64,000 nucleotides of DNA, taken from the NCBI GenBank assembly GCA_000181795.3, contig CM012953.1, forward strand, positions 8,142,893 through 8,206,892, given 5' to 3'. The notes below the pieces were generated by a model. It was not told where the DNA came from and did not search any database. It worked only from the letters and a program-made list of their open reading frames with translations. The position numbers were made by a program, and so were the translations under genes. The DNA is from Trichinella spiralis (taxonomy: Eukaryota; Nematoda; Enoplea; Trichinellida; Trichinellidae). Below are positions 50,301-64,000 of this stretch, piece by piece (the stretch's first letter is position 1; every line of letters starts with the position of its first letter).

Positions 50301-53300
50301 CCAGGTACTATTGCTGCGGGAGAAGCATGCATTGCTAAACAAGTAAAACAAATATCTCCAAATGATGGTGAGAGTCTCATATAAATAAAATATTTTGCTA
50401 TTCATTTAAGAAATACTTTTAGATTTAATCAAACGAATTACTCTCGTATTTTACCCAACAAACAATGACTCATCACAAACATCATCACCTGATGACAAAC
50501 ATGCAAAAGAAAAACAAGAATCAAAATGAACTTAAAGAATTTTGCTATGAGCAGTTTTTTCTTTTTATTTTTAATATATAACTACCTTGTTTCAGATAAG
50601 CTTTGATTAAAATGTCGTTTTAATTGCAAGGTAGATACTGTTGTTTGAAGTAGCATTATTCTGTATAGTGATTATTATTTAGAAGAAAAGCGTTTCGATG
50701 CCAAATTAACTTTATTCCTAAGAAAGAAATAAATTTTAATAAACCCTTTTCTGCCGAGTTATCTATTTAACATTTAAAGTGTATTCTTCCTGCAAAGCAT
50801 GCATGAACATTTTCCGTTCAAAATGCATCTTTTAGCCAATGTAATAAATTTTACAAGATTTAAAACTATGTAATATTTTAAGCAATTTCTAAAAATTTGA
50901 TTTCTTCAGTAAAATATTTGTAAAATTATTGGCAAAACATAAGAATTTCTTAGGAATGTGTAGCAATATAGATATAATAACATAAAATAAAATTGCTTGA
51001 CAATTGCTTTGTAAAAAAATACAAAATAAAAAGCAGATCAGGCGGAAAAAAATCATCATCTGCAACATATAAAAATATAGGTTATTCCCGGGACTCCCAC
51101 ACAGTTGGAGAATAAGTTTTACTTTTTAAAATAAATTAAAAATGACAACAAATAGCTGTTGACAATTCACTGTATTCAAGCAAAAAGCAGGAATTATTTG
51201 CTATTTTTTTCTTAATTTTTATACAGATAATTCTTATATTTAAATTAAATGTTTAATCGCGCGTTTAAAATGAAAAAAATATCCCTTTATAACAGGACAT
51301 AATTAACAAAATTACTATACTACTACGCAAGTATTTACATTTAATTAATTTTGATTATATTTTTTATATAAGCACTGAATTATTTTACTAATAATTGAGT
51401 TTCATTTATGTTTTTTATGAAAAGAAACTTTCATTTGTGAAATGTAATATCCATTTTGAAATAATACATTTTCACAGGACAATAAAAGCTGATAAAAACT
51501 ACACTGTAGTTAAAAATGTAAAATTCAATCGTAAATTCATGCTATTATTTTAAATGGCATTTTAGAAAAAGAAAAAGAACAAGTTGTAAAAGAAATGTTG
51601 TTTGCAATTTATTTTCTGCATCACCTTGATATAATAAATCTTTCAAAATGACAAATTGTCTCACTTTTCAAAAACAAACTAGACAGTAATAAATTAAAAA
51701 AATAAAATAATAAATTTATTAAAAAGTTATTTCATAACAAATTTTTATGAAAACTGTATTTTTGAAAATACAATATCAATTTATTATTTATCATGCAGTA
51801 TTATGATTTAGAACAGCTAAAAATTCATTAATTGTAAGCTTAATTGATCCTTACAGTCAAAATTTTATTACATATATGTTTAATATTTTCATTATTATTT
51901 ATTAATTTTTTCACAATTCCAAAATACAAGTTTGAAGTTTAAAGCAGAATGAAAATTTTAATTATTTTTAAAATTTCATTTATGTACATACATCTAACAT
52001 TACATTATATATCATATCGTCATGTCTCAACAACACAAATGCCAGTGAATTAAATTAATAATGGGATAGTAATGATAGCTTGCTAATCCCTTTATGTTCC
52101 ATTTAATAAATTAACAAAGTAACTGATTGAACAATTGAATTATACATGTGAAGTTTCAACTTTACAAAGAATCTTTACTAAAATTTAGAATAATTCAAAT
52201 GATAATGATAACGTGTAATAATTCAAATGCAGCGTTTGAAATGTTAGAAAGCTGCATTTAATTTTTTAAGCTATTGAAATTATAAAGTGATGAATTTAAT
52301 AATAAGAATTTTAATGAAACTTTAGTAAATTTACTATATTTTTTTATTGATATGAAATGTAAAAATTTTTTTAATTGTGTTTCATTTCAAATTGTACAAA
52401 ATTACATTTATTAACTTAATTTACATGATAAATGAAAAGCATGGTTGCATAAAAGAAGTTGTGAATTAATTGAATAATTATCAAAATATGATAATTGGCA
52501 ATTTGAAAAAATACAACTTTACCGTGGTGTGGCATAAAGTTCTATTGTTGGGTCAGGGACGTTAGCCAGTTTAATTTATTTTGCGTAGTTTGCTTTTACT
52601 GTTTTGTTCTGGTCAGCATATACTAATTGCAGGTAAACTTTATAATTTATGGGTTGGTTGCGTTTAGTAAAAGTTTACAGAGGTAACCCCTATGCTATGT
52701 TATGCTTCAGTAGGTTAAACATAAATTAACTTGCAAACTTTTGCCAACTGCAAACAAAGCACACGTGACCAGCAATTCCTGGAATTTTTATTCCATCTAT
52801 TAAAAATAATAATGCAAAAGAAAATTATTTAATGTATTCAAAATTTGTTAATTTGCTACTTAATTTTCACTGAAAATTTGTCAGTAATATCTGGACCAAA
52901 TTAACCAAAAACTAATGGTTTATCATTTTAATTTATTGATCATCGTCATAAATAATTGCTTTTCTTCAACAAGTGACATTTATCTAAAATTATTTCTTTC
53001 AATATTGTAAACAACAAACTAAATTAGTAGAAATATTTTGAACTTTACTGATTATTTTTAAATTATTGCTAATATTCTCCATATTATTATTTCGTTCATG
53101 CAGATTCTGTTATTTTATCATCTCAATTTATTAGCATTATATGATTTTATAATTAATATACTTTACATCAAGAATGTAAAGTCAAATGCAAATACTTCTT
53201 CCAAAATTTAATTGTTGCAAATTTGAGCCTTTTCTGAAAATTTGAAATAATTTTTCCTAATTTCATTTACGCATTTTAGCAAATTCATTGCACAACCAAG

Positions 53301-56300
53301 TTTCCATTTGCATTTTAGCATGCATGCATGCAGGAGCATTTGAAAAATTACTGGCAAACAAATAAATAAATGCATTTGCTAAATGAAAACAAAACATAAA
53401 TTTAAATAATGCATAAAAATATACTTGAAACTGCATAATAAAGATAAAATTTTAAGCACTTAATTTTACAATTTATTATTATATATTCTGTGAGAAAATC
53501 TCCAAATGCACATCAAAGCAACTATCATTACTCCAACAACTCTGCAGACAGCAGGCACTATATTATTGAAGAATTTTCATCTGAAGTGCGAAAATTTTTA
53601 CAGAAAAAAAATCCAATTTTTACATGTTTCACTGTTTTGTGAAAAGTTTAAAATGTTCCCTTCTTGTGACTTCAAAATCAGATATGGCGTAATTTGTACA
53701 ACAATATGTTGTTTGTTACTGAAGTAATTTCTTTGCAATGATATATTTGCAATAAAATATTATCAGCCATTTGAGATCAGTAAAAAGGAAGTAAAAAGAC
53801 TTTGCAAAAATTTCACTATCAGCTGTCAAATCTGTTGTCAGAATCACAGGATTCGTAAATTGTGGAAAGATTGAACAGCTTGAATGCAGAAATCCAATTT
53901 TTCATCTGTTATTCCCATGAATTTTAAAGGTCAGTGTTGTAAAGAACAATTCATCTCGTGTTTAATCAATTAAAATCGCCTTGCCTACATCCTGCTGAAT
54001 GAACAGACAAATTCGCAGCTACCAAACTTGTTTAATACAGCTTTAAAGAGTAAGGTTGTCAGTGGAACACCTTGAAACAAGATACCGCCAAAAGGAAGAT
54101 TTCTCCTCGGGCATTTTACCTTTTCAGAGCACGTCTTACAATCAAACGGGAAATTAATATGTGTACTAAAAACAAACTTTTTGTGCAGTTTACTTTTGAA
54201 AGCTTACAAGCTTACACTTTTCATCAGGTTGCTAATTTCGTGGAAAACTTTGACGAACATTTTATTTTTACAGCTCAGCAAACTTGAATTCAAATTCGAA
54301 AAATAACTTCTCCTTCTGAACAGTTTAATGACAATTTTCAAAAATTGGTAATATTAAAATTTCTAGAAAAACTGCTTTCGCTTTTTTCCAAAAAAAAATC
54401 ACTTAAACTGCCGAAGAGCTTGTAGCGGCCGATGCACCACAGACGGAGGTCAAACATCCCATTTTTTTACACAAGGCCGAAACGACCCTGCGTCACGCGT
54501 CAGCGACTACCGTCTACAAAAGCCTCTGTGTTAAAAATGCTTTTAGACGACCGTGAAATTGTGACTGTATTCCAAGAGTCCGGTTTTGATTCGAGCAGGC
54601 GAAAGCTGGCTTCGCCTATCCTACTTTTTCAAACCCGCATTTCAATTTAAAAATTACTGTCTTCTTGGAAGTGGTGATCATCCTTAGTCCGTACGCTTTC
54701 TCGACTGCCACCATCAGACACTCTGCTGTCCAGTGTCGAATTTATAATTCTGCCACATTTCCATTTTAAAGCCTTTCACTGCTTCAACAATCACTGTCAG
54801 GTAATAATTATTTCATCTCTCTTTATCTTTAATCTCTGCATATATATATATATATCAATGCATGTGTATCCGTGCATGCACCTGCATATATTACATATGT
54901 AATTTCAATACATAAATTTCAAATATTTAAATCTGTTGTTTAATCATCATGTTTCGATTTAATAAATTTTCACAGCTTCATAGCTTACTGCATAAAATTA
55001 CAGCTCAAAGAAAAGTACAGTTATGTAATTGCTTATAACTCAATTCAGTAAAAGTATATTTATTATATGGTTTATACATTCAAGTGAGATTATTAAACAA
55101 AAATTTATGGCGCTCTAAAGGAAGAGAATTGTAAAAATGAAAAGTATTTCCTTATTATTATTATTATTATTATTAATGCTAAGAATATTATAAATTTTGA
55201 AGTTTCTGGTACATAACGACGTGATTTCTTCAACGAAAGGATGATGTTTCTGATATGTAAAACTTACACTCTATTTTCATTCCGAATTAAACATTGCAAA
55301 TACTAGTTTCTTTCTTTTGAAGAAATCATCCACTTCAGTAACCTTGATAAAAAATAGCATTGTTCAAATTTGCTTTGATCACATTATAACGGTGCAGAAA
55401 AAAAACAACTTCAAGAATTCTCAATGAATCATCATCTTAAGAAATCATTATGAAACTATTCCATGGGATTCTGCTTTTTTTTCAATTTTGCAATTACAGA
55501 CAGGCTTATTAGAGAGGGGGAGGGTCATGTGATTCAGTGCAAATAATTTTTTTATAAACTATTACAACGATCGGTTTTGTAAGCCTTGTTTTGAAAACTG
55601 CCACGTGATAAGATACCAACCTCTCAGTTGCGCTTGACACGCGTGTTGATTGAAGCCCTGGGCATTGAAAGATAGCCTCGATTTTTCTTCACGTGTAACC
55701 ATTTGTTTTCTAGGACAGCATAAAGGGCGGTAAAAGTTTACCACTCCACTTCACCGTTTTGTTTTTACATTTAAATTCACCACCGCTTGTTTCACTTTTC
55801 AGGCACCAGCTTTTTAATTCAGAAAATGTTCACTTTCAAAATGTCGTTTTTTATCAATTTGACAATTTTGTTGGTAAGTTATTTAATACAACTGAGAATT
55901 CATTATGGTATAATTATAAGAAAAATTTTTAGACTTTCACAACTATTCACGGCGTTATTATTGATAATTTAATTATTGGTGAGCCAGAAGTAGAATGCGG
56001 TACTGATTCGATGCTAGTTAGTTTAAACACAAAAGAACCCTTCGAAGGACACGTGTATGTAAAGGGTCATTATGATACACCAGGCTGCAGAACAGATGGA
56101 ACTAACAACAAAACTGCAAAAATTTCTATATCATACTCTAACTGTGATGTTCGAAGACAAAGAACTGTACGTAATCATGAAATGCATTTTATTGTTTAAT
56201 GAAAGTCCGCATAATTTCAGTCGTCACCAGCAGGCGTATTCTTAAGCACCATTGTTGTGATCACATTTCACCCGATGTTCGTCACCAAAGTTGATCGTGC

Positions 56301-59300
56301 TTACAATGTGAAATGCTTTTATATGGCAGCTGATAAAGTCGTATCATCAGATTTGGAAGTTAGGTAAGTAGAATAAAGCAACACCTTGATCATTCCTTTC
56401 AAAAATTTGGGTGTGAGGAAATCAGGTGAATGACACACATTCAGTGCATTTGCCATTGCATGGCCATTTGACATTGCGTGAAGCACTCCCACCTGTTGCT
56501 AACCTCCCGGAAGTAACATTCTGCTCCTATTTCACTTTCATTTAAAAACTGCTTTATAAATTGTCTTTCAAACTCAAAATATTTAAAAATATTTTTCATA
56601 TAAGACAAAGTATTAATAACTAAAAGCAGCATACCGTTTTAATATTTTATATTATTTAAAAAATGAAAACTTATTATTTAAAATTTTAGCAAAATTTAAT
56701 ATTTCTAAGTTTTAAACAATGTCTACTTGAATTTAAAAAGTAGCTTAGCATTCTTGCGTTTAAATAAAAATTATTAAATTATTTAAAAATTTTCCAATCT
56801 GGCTTTCAGACTAGTTTGCTTCAACGAATATATTAATAAGATTCCAATTCTAGATATAAAACTGCCAAAGTGGTATTTTAATAAATTAAAAGATGCACTG
56901 AAAAATCATATCAAAATTAAACTGACTTATGCACTGTCATGACATTAATAAAGGAAAATGAAGAAGTTGCACTAAATGAATAAGAAGTTGTGATGACGCA
57001 TCATCAAGACTAGAGTGCTTTGATTTAATTGATTTCTAAAAATTATGTACAGTAAGTGTATGTATTATGTATAAAACGATAATTAAATCAAATGAAATTT
57101 ATATCTGTTCCATAACAAGTAAAAAATGCTCTGCAACGTTCATGAGGACTTGAAAAATACACTTTTTATACTTTTTAGCGAGAACTATGAATAATAATAG
57201 CAATAATGGCAGATGATGATCATTTTTACTGTCAGTACAACGGTTACAAAAACTAGAAATGGCATAATTTTATACGTAATATTTTTCATTTGCTATTTCC
57301 GTCTGTTTGAACAAACAAACAAGACATATATTGAAAAAAGTTCACTTTGCATATTTTTGCATGCTTATTGTCAAATAACTGCATGTGCAATTAACATAAA
57401 TGCTTGTGTAGCGTTGCATTCTAACTTTAGAGAGCTTCCTAGTTTCCAAAGTGACGATGTACAATCAATGAACTCTTTATTGCTTAGTACGTTGGCTACA
57501 GAACTGATAACTCAAACGGTGGAAATGCCGGAATGCAAATATGAAGTTCTCAGTGATGGACCAACTGGTCAAGCGATTAAATATGCAACCGTTGGTCAGC
57601 AAGTGTATCACAAATGGAGCTGCAGCAGTGAAGCAGGTAAAGTCTTATGAGAAATTTAATTATCGTTGAAATTTTATTCCTTAATTTGTTCTAAATGTTG
57701 TATAAAAATCAATGCAATAACTGTAAATCAGTGATACTTTAAAAAATAATACATTTCACTATTTTGTTTTTCTATTTAGTCGATGTGTACTGTATGACTG
57801 TTCACAGTTGTAGCGTAGAAGATGGACAAGGCCGACGGGTACTATTATTGGATGAAAATGGGTAACTTTTTGTCTGTTTGAGAAGTTCCGTCAATCTGAC
57901 GTAAAATTGTCATGTCTTTTATTTGCAGCTGTCCGCAAGACAAATACCTTATGGCCAATTTAAATTACCCAACTGATTTGGCTGCTCAAGTTGACAGTAT
58001 GGTGTTTAAATTTGCTGACAAGCCAAGCTTATTTTTTCAATGCCAAATTCGTTTGTCGTTGAAAACAGACGGAGAATGCAAGGTTGTTCACAACGATTTT
58101 CAGTCAACTTTTTTCTTCATTTTTATTTTAATTTATTTTTTTAGAGAACCTCTGATGACTGTAATACGCTGAAGAAAATGAAAAGAGAAATCTTTGCAGG
58201 CAAGAAAGGAGAAAACGTCGACGTCTTTTCAGATACAATGGTTGTTTTGGATGTTGACGATGGATATGGTAGTTTTTATTATTTTTTGGGTTTGTTCTTT
58301 TTTAATATAAGATTTTTATTTTAAGCAACTCTTGAAGATTTGAAAAAATTGCAAGCACTTCGAAATTCAAATATGCATAATACTATTGTTACAGAAGCTG
58401 AAAATGGAGTTTGTCTCAGTTCTATCAGTTTTGGAATTCTAGTCTCAATTGTTGGTCTTTTGCTCCTGACATCTATATCCGCAAGCGTAATGGTGTGTCT
58501 GAGACGTGACAGGAACACACTTAAAAAATAATTTGAATCAGCATATATGAAACATCATTTATTCTTTTTGCATTTGTTTCATTTGTTCTGCCATTGTTCA
58601 ATGATGCTCACTTGATAACGAATATATTACATTATGTGTAGATTTCTTTTAAATATTGTTTTCATTTCACTACCTTTTTAATGGTCTATTTGGATATTCT
58701 GTCGGCTCAATTTCCAGTACCGCTGCCCTATTCTCTCATGAGTCTGCCATTATTTAGTTTTACTTACTCAAAGTGTAAAAATTGTTAATAATGAAATGAA
58801 AACAACAAATATGAAGCTCAAAAAAGCACTTTTACGGTGATTACTCTTTAGAATAAAATTTTATTGCACATGAAAAGATAAAAATAAATCAAAAATTTTG
58901 CATCTATTGTTCTTTGTATTTTTGAATGATATAATATAATATATATCACTTTAAAACTTTTGAAATAATGTAAAAATTCATTAATATAAATTAATTTACG
59001 CTTCATTGTTAAATAATTTACAGTCCAACTTGGTTAAGTGCACATGGAATTTGGCAGGAATCTCCATGCACTTATCCACAGTTGAGAATTATGCAGAGTA
59101 ATTGAAGGAACGCTAACTTCGCATCGACGAATAGGTTTAATGCAAGAAAATGTCCATTTATTTTAAGTAAAATAGTCAGAAATGTAGGTTTTAATTACAT
59201 TTTGTGGTACCAGCGTTACTAGCTGATCTTCAATTCGATTTAGATTTGTCTGATTTATGCTGTTTTCGTAAAAATATGGCCGAATTGCTGCCAGACATGC

Positions 59301-62300
59301 AAGAGCTTCCTTGTGAATAACTTCCTGGGAAAACAGTAGTTGTTTAGTCTTTACTTTAGGCCAGCTCAAGTTGTTTTTGATGCGCGTGCTTATTCTGATA
59401 CAGTAAACAATCAACTTTGCTGAGCATCAATAATTGTTATGGCTGATGATGAACCTAAAGCGGCCTGGAACGCGCCTATTGTGCCCTTACCTATTGCGAA
59501 CAGTGAATCCTGTGGACCTCAGCAAAATGATGCACTCATCCATTATTTTAACGTATAATTCGTAATTTTAACGTATAACAGGAAATTTCGTTGGACCGAA
59601 ATCATGTGCATTTAAGGGAAATGTGCACTTAACCAAGTTTGACTGTAATTCAGTTAAGCTAACTAAAATCACCAGAAGCAAATTACAGCTATCAAAACTG
59701 CAAAAAATATTTCCACACATCCTGAAAGAATAAACTTGCTGTAATCAAACGATAATTCATGTTTTTCTGATTATTTTAATCAGACTAACATGATTGCAAT
59801 ATTTTCACAGTTTAAAACACATTTCAATTATTCAATTCAATTTAATTCAAATTAAATTGCAAGCAACTTGCACCATATTTTTTTAAGCATTGCTTAATAA
59901 ATAAAGTAAAATTATAAAAATCAAACTAAACAATGAAACGATATCTAACATGAAATAAGAAAAAAACCGGTCAGTAAATTTCATCACTAAGAACTTTCTG
60001 CGCATATCTTTTGAAGTAAAATGGCGAGCTGCCCATTCTATCCAGAACGCCGGTGCTGAGATTCCTGCTCGCTTTTTAGCCTTTCGTTCAAATGTTTGAT
60101 ATGATGATAGCATCAATTTCATTTTTAATGTCTTTTCTCTAAAGAAATAAATCTTAAAAATCAATATTTCTAAAACATTTATATTTTGAAAACCGAAATA
60201 TTTACTATGTTTGAAGTATTTTTACTAAAACTTATTGAATATAACATGCAAGCAATGATTTAATGCAATATTTATAATGCTACTCAGCTATGTATTATTA
60301 TAATATTATTTAAATGAATTAATTAAACAATATTAATGAAATGTAATATTTATGCCATTTTTAAGTTTTTACAAAAATCCGTTTCAAAATATGCAGTAGA
60401 AGTTTTAAAATTCTAAAATTACCTGTATTTTTTAACTGCATAATATTGATCAGGATTAAGAAAAGAATCATTCTGCGAAATTTGCAGCATTTTTCGCAAT
60501 TTATGTGAGAGTTTCTCACCAGAAAGACTGTTGACAAAAAGTACATCAGCCACACCTTTTTCTACAAGTCTACCAACGTTGTACATTTGATCACCTTGTA
60601 GTGGAATTCCTAGCACCGGAACAGCATTATTAATCGCTTCTAAAGTAGTGGAAACTCCACCATGACTGATAAGCAGTTTTACTGATGGATCTCCAAGTAG
60701 TTGCATTAGAGGTATCCATTTGGCAGCTATTACATTTGAAGGCAGTGAATTGTTATATTTTTCAATACCCGGTATTTGCAGTACTACTTGGTACTGTTTA
60801 AACTGAGAAAAGGCAGAGCTAAAACTTTTTATGACCCGTTCTGGCAACTGGGAAGCACTGGAACAGGTTCCAAATGATGCAACAATCACATCTTTATTGG
60901 GGGTAGTACCGTAAACCTAAAACCGGAATATTTTATTTAAATAAGAAAAAATTAAAAAAGCCACAATTTTATACTCAATAAAAATGAATATGTATTAATT
61001 ATAATTATTTTTAGCATTTAATCATAAAAATATAGCATAGGAACAAATAAAATGATGAAAAGAAGTTGCATCTTGCATTGATGCCAAATGCACCATTTTG
61101 AAAACTGAATATAATAATCACAAAAATAAAAGTAATAAAAAATACATCTTAATGAATTTATATGCAGCATATTATCAAATAATAAAAAGAAATTTGCACT
61201 AATTTTTATTACCATTACATAAATGTTTAATACACATCAAGCTTTTATTCTATTTAGCCGTTAATTATATATTGCTGTCTAGCCTTTGTTCTGTCATATG
61301 CAAACTAATGCTCAGGCACTAAAGTGCACATTATTAAATTAACGCTGAACTTGTTAACTTAATTGAATTAAGATGTATTACAGCTTTTAGTTAATAAATT
61401 AAAATATTTAAAAATCAAAAAATCTAATGATGGAATGAAAATTTGACATACGTCAGAAACGTGTCGCGGCTTGATTCCTGAGCACTTCATACACCCAAAA
61501 TATTTTACTGTATTTGCAATTGGTCTTGGTCCATCGAGAAGAAATTCCAATGGAGTTCCATAAAAAATTGTGTCCCGTTCTTCTTGACGCAGTTCTGCAG
61601 AATATCCAACATCTCTGAACATCTTGTTACTACGCCAAAAAAGTCCCATTCTAGCAAAAATCAAAGCTACATGTGTGGCCGTGTTTAAAACACGCTCAAA
61701 AAATGACATCTTTGATCCAGTGTGACTGACCAAAGCTGGAACATAAGAAGGATTTGACGGCACTCCAAAATTATCAGTGTATACTTCAACCATTGGATAA
61801 TTTGATAAATAAACTCTGGGTATTTTTAAAATAGAAGAAATTCCAATTGCGCATTCATTTAATACATAGTCGATGGCAATTATGTCGAGTTTCATCTCTT
61901 GCACCTTGCGCATGTAATCCGCATCTTTCAATGCAGATTGACAAGCCTTGGCATGAGATTCATATAACTGATGAAATGTAAAAATACCTTTGTAATTGAA
62001 AGTTCCTCCTCCCATTGGTACAGGCCCATGCCAAATTTGATTCATAGCTGCGTTCATGATAGTGTTCGTTTCTGGCCGACTATAATCATATTGCACAATT
62101 GACCAGTTGTAGTTACTTTTCGGCAAAGTAAAATTGAAGTTGAACACTCTTATTTGAAGCATTGTAACTTTAAATCCTCGACTTGACAAATCATCCGCAA
62201 CCTGTTGCATCATGATATCGTGACTATACGGTCCGGTGTTCATGAAAAGACCAATATGCAGTTGTTTTTTTATGTTGTCTTTACAGTAAACCAGAAAAAC

Positions 62301-64000
62301 TATGGTTAATAAGCAAACTATTTTTTCTACTATCGTATTCATTGTTATGCAAAGAAACGGGTTTCCGTTTCTTTCACAAAATTCATAATGAATCTAAAAG
62401 AAAATAAATAAATATAACATATGTAACTTGTCTTGCATTTCAAGTATGCAGTTAAAATAAAATTATACGTTGTCAAAATAAAGAGAAGATTAGCACATCA
62501 TTTCAATATAAGATTACTTTATTTTGTTAATTGAAATGTATAATAAAGCATACGTTCTCTCTTAATGACTAGCACCAAATTAACTGATTCATGGATAACA
62601 AAAGTTTTGATTTTAAAAAATAACAAAAGATGAAAAAACAGTCTAAATTAAAATCCACTATTAAATTAAAATTATCATTTAACAGAAACTGGCTAACTTC
62701 ATCAAATATTCAAATCAGATAAGAATTTTTTATGCTTACATAAAATTATATTTGTCGACAAGCACCACTCAAAGCAATTGCTGAAGATGCTTATAAACTG
62801 CAACATGAAGATTAATTCTTTTCTCATTATTGTATTTTGCAACTTAATGAAGTTTACAAAAATACTGTTCAGCCCTCGACAGATTCGATCAATCACTTCA
62901 CAATATTCTGCACTTTACATTAGATCATTAGAAAAAAAGAATGTTGAGAGAGGAATTTTAAGAGGAATTTTATGAATTTTTCTTAGTGCATAGGTTCTTC
63001 AGGGGCATCGAAAAAAGGAAATTAGAAAGTGCTCATTACGTCAGTCAAGTCCTTGACAACAGTGCCAGTCAGTACTAAGAAAAAACATTTTGTACACCAT
63101 TCACAACGGTGCAAAGTGAAAGTTTCTACACTGCATTATAAGTGTACCATGCTCAAAGCTAACTAAAATTAATTATACTGAAAAATAGGTGACTGAACTT
63201 CATCTCAATTCTAAATTGTTGCTAATTAAAATATTCGTCTAAATAAAATAAATCCCTTTAATCAAGCTTATTATTGCCTTGCCATCTTTCTACTAAAAGC
63301 AGTTTTTGCTTTCTTGCTTAAGCAATTTTAAACTTATATAAAATACTTTATTCATTTGAAAATGCTTAGAACATTATAAATTAAAAAGATGATATTACTA
63401 AAAACTATAGTGCTGTGAAAATATAACTGAAGTGATCGAAGTGTTTTTCCTCATATATTATCAACATTTACATTAATTTCCATATTATATTATTGTTATT
63501 ATTATTATCTCTATTATTATTAGTGCATAAAACTACTTTAGCAGTTCATTTATGCTTCTTTTAGTGAAACATCACTATGATGATATTTTGAAAGACAAAT
63601 GCTAACCTTTCCTTCAGTGCATTGTAATTGCACATTCAACAATTCACTGCAAATTTCAAATGTATACTTTAAAGATATATGAACATCTAAGCATGATATT
63701 TTATTTCTTAATTTAATTACAAAATATTATACACTTGTACATGTAGGTAATTTCATAATTTACATTTTTTATAAATGAAATTTAGCATATTAAACACGCT
63801 TTAAATCCAAAATATAGGGTATTCATAGAGAAATTTAAATATTATAAAGTAATATTACCAATGTTAAAGTTCCATTTTAATTTCAAAAAGCAGTAAAATG
63901 CAATAATACATTTTAGTGAATTAGCAAATGCAAGAGGACGAATGACGAAAGTCTAAAATAGCAGATATCCATTGACTTAATAACTAAAACTGAAGAATAA

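Overview
The window looks like a gene-sparse, strongly AT-rich stretch of a nematode nuclear genome. The support is a cuticlin-type ZP protein, a lustrin-repeat/chitin-binding secreted protein, a tandem pair of orphan serpentine receptors, and many short introns with TTTCAG-type acceptors. Eleven protein genes can be built exon by exon with every splice phase closing, apart from one frameshift in the first receptor. The species is not identified. A SIRT2/3-class sirtuin and a Dexras/Rhes-like GTPase are unlike what I know of Caenorhabditis elegans, so a lineage outside the Caenorhabditis group is possible (inference).

Layout. 1-5.7 kb: no supported gene. 5.7-6.6 kb (+): intronless PP1-like phosphatase. 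7.7-9.2 kb (-): six-exon sirtuin, 3' end facing the PP1 gene. 10.2-13.1 kb (+): two tandem serpentine receptors, the first with a homopolymer frameshift. 14.2-14.8 kb (+): two-exon gene for a 62-residue secreted acidic peptide. 15.4-23.7 kb (-): 20-exon SLK/STK10-type Ste20 kinase (GCK-V) of 1298 residues. 26.3-28.8 kb (+): seven-exon bHLH-PAS transcription factor. 31.6-33.1 kb (-): Dexras/Rhes-like small GTPase with an altered switch II. 33.3-44.2 kb: gene-poor, with weak candidate exons near 34.7-35.3 and 43.1 kb. 44.2-50.5 kb (+): 12-exon, 968-residue cysteine-rich extracellular protein with two chitin-binding-like domains and about 15 lustrin-type repeats. 55.8-58.5 kb (+): eight-exon cuticlin-like ZP membrane protein. 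59.0-59.6 kb: internally deleted pogo/Tigger-like DNA transposon with near-perfect inverted ends, TA flanks and the transposase tail. 59.9-62.3 kb (-): three-exon UDP-glycosyltransferase. 62.3-64 kb: no supported gene.

The genes are ordinary single transcription units and show no operon spacing. Two of them (lustrin-repeat and cuticlin) plausibly serve extracellular matrix or cuticle. The kinase, GTPase, phosphatase and receptors are signalling proteins, and the UGT is a detoxification or conjugation enzyme. Three introns use GC-AG splice sites. I did not find a multi-gene novel system. The most unusual items are the GTPase lacking the DxxG glycine, the short secreted acidic peptide, the self-similar end repeats of the lustrin protein, the Tigger-like remnant and the receptor frameshift.
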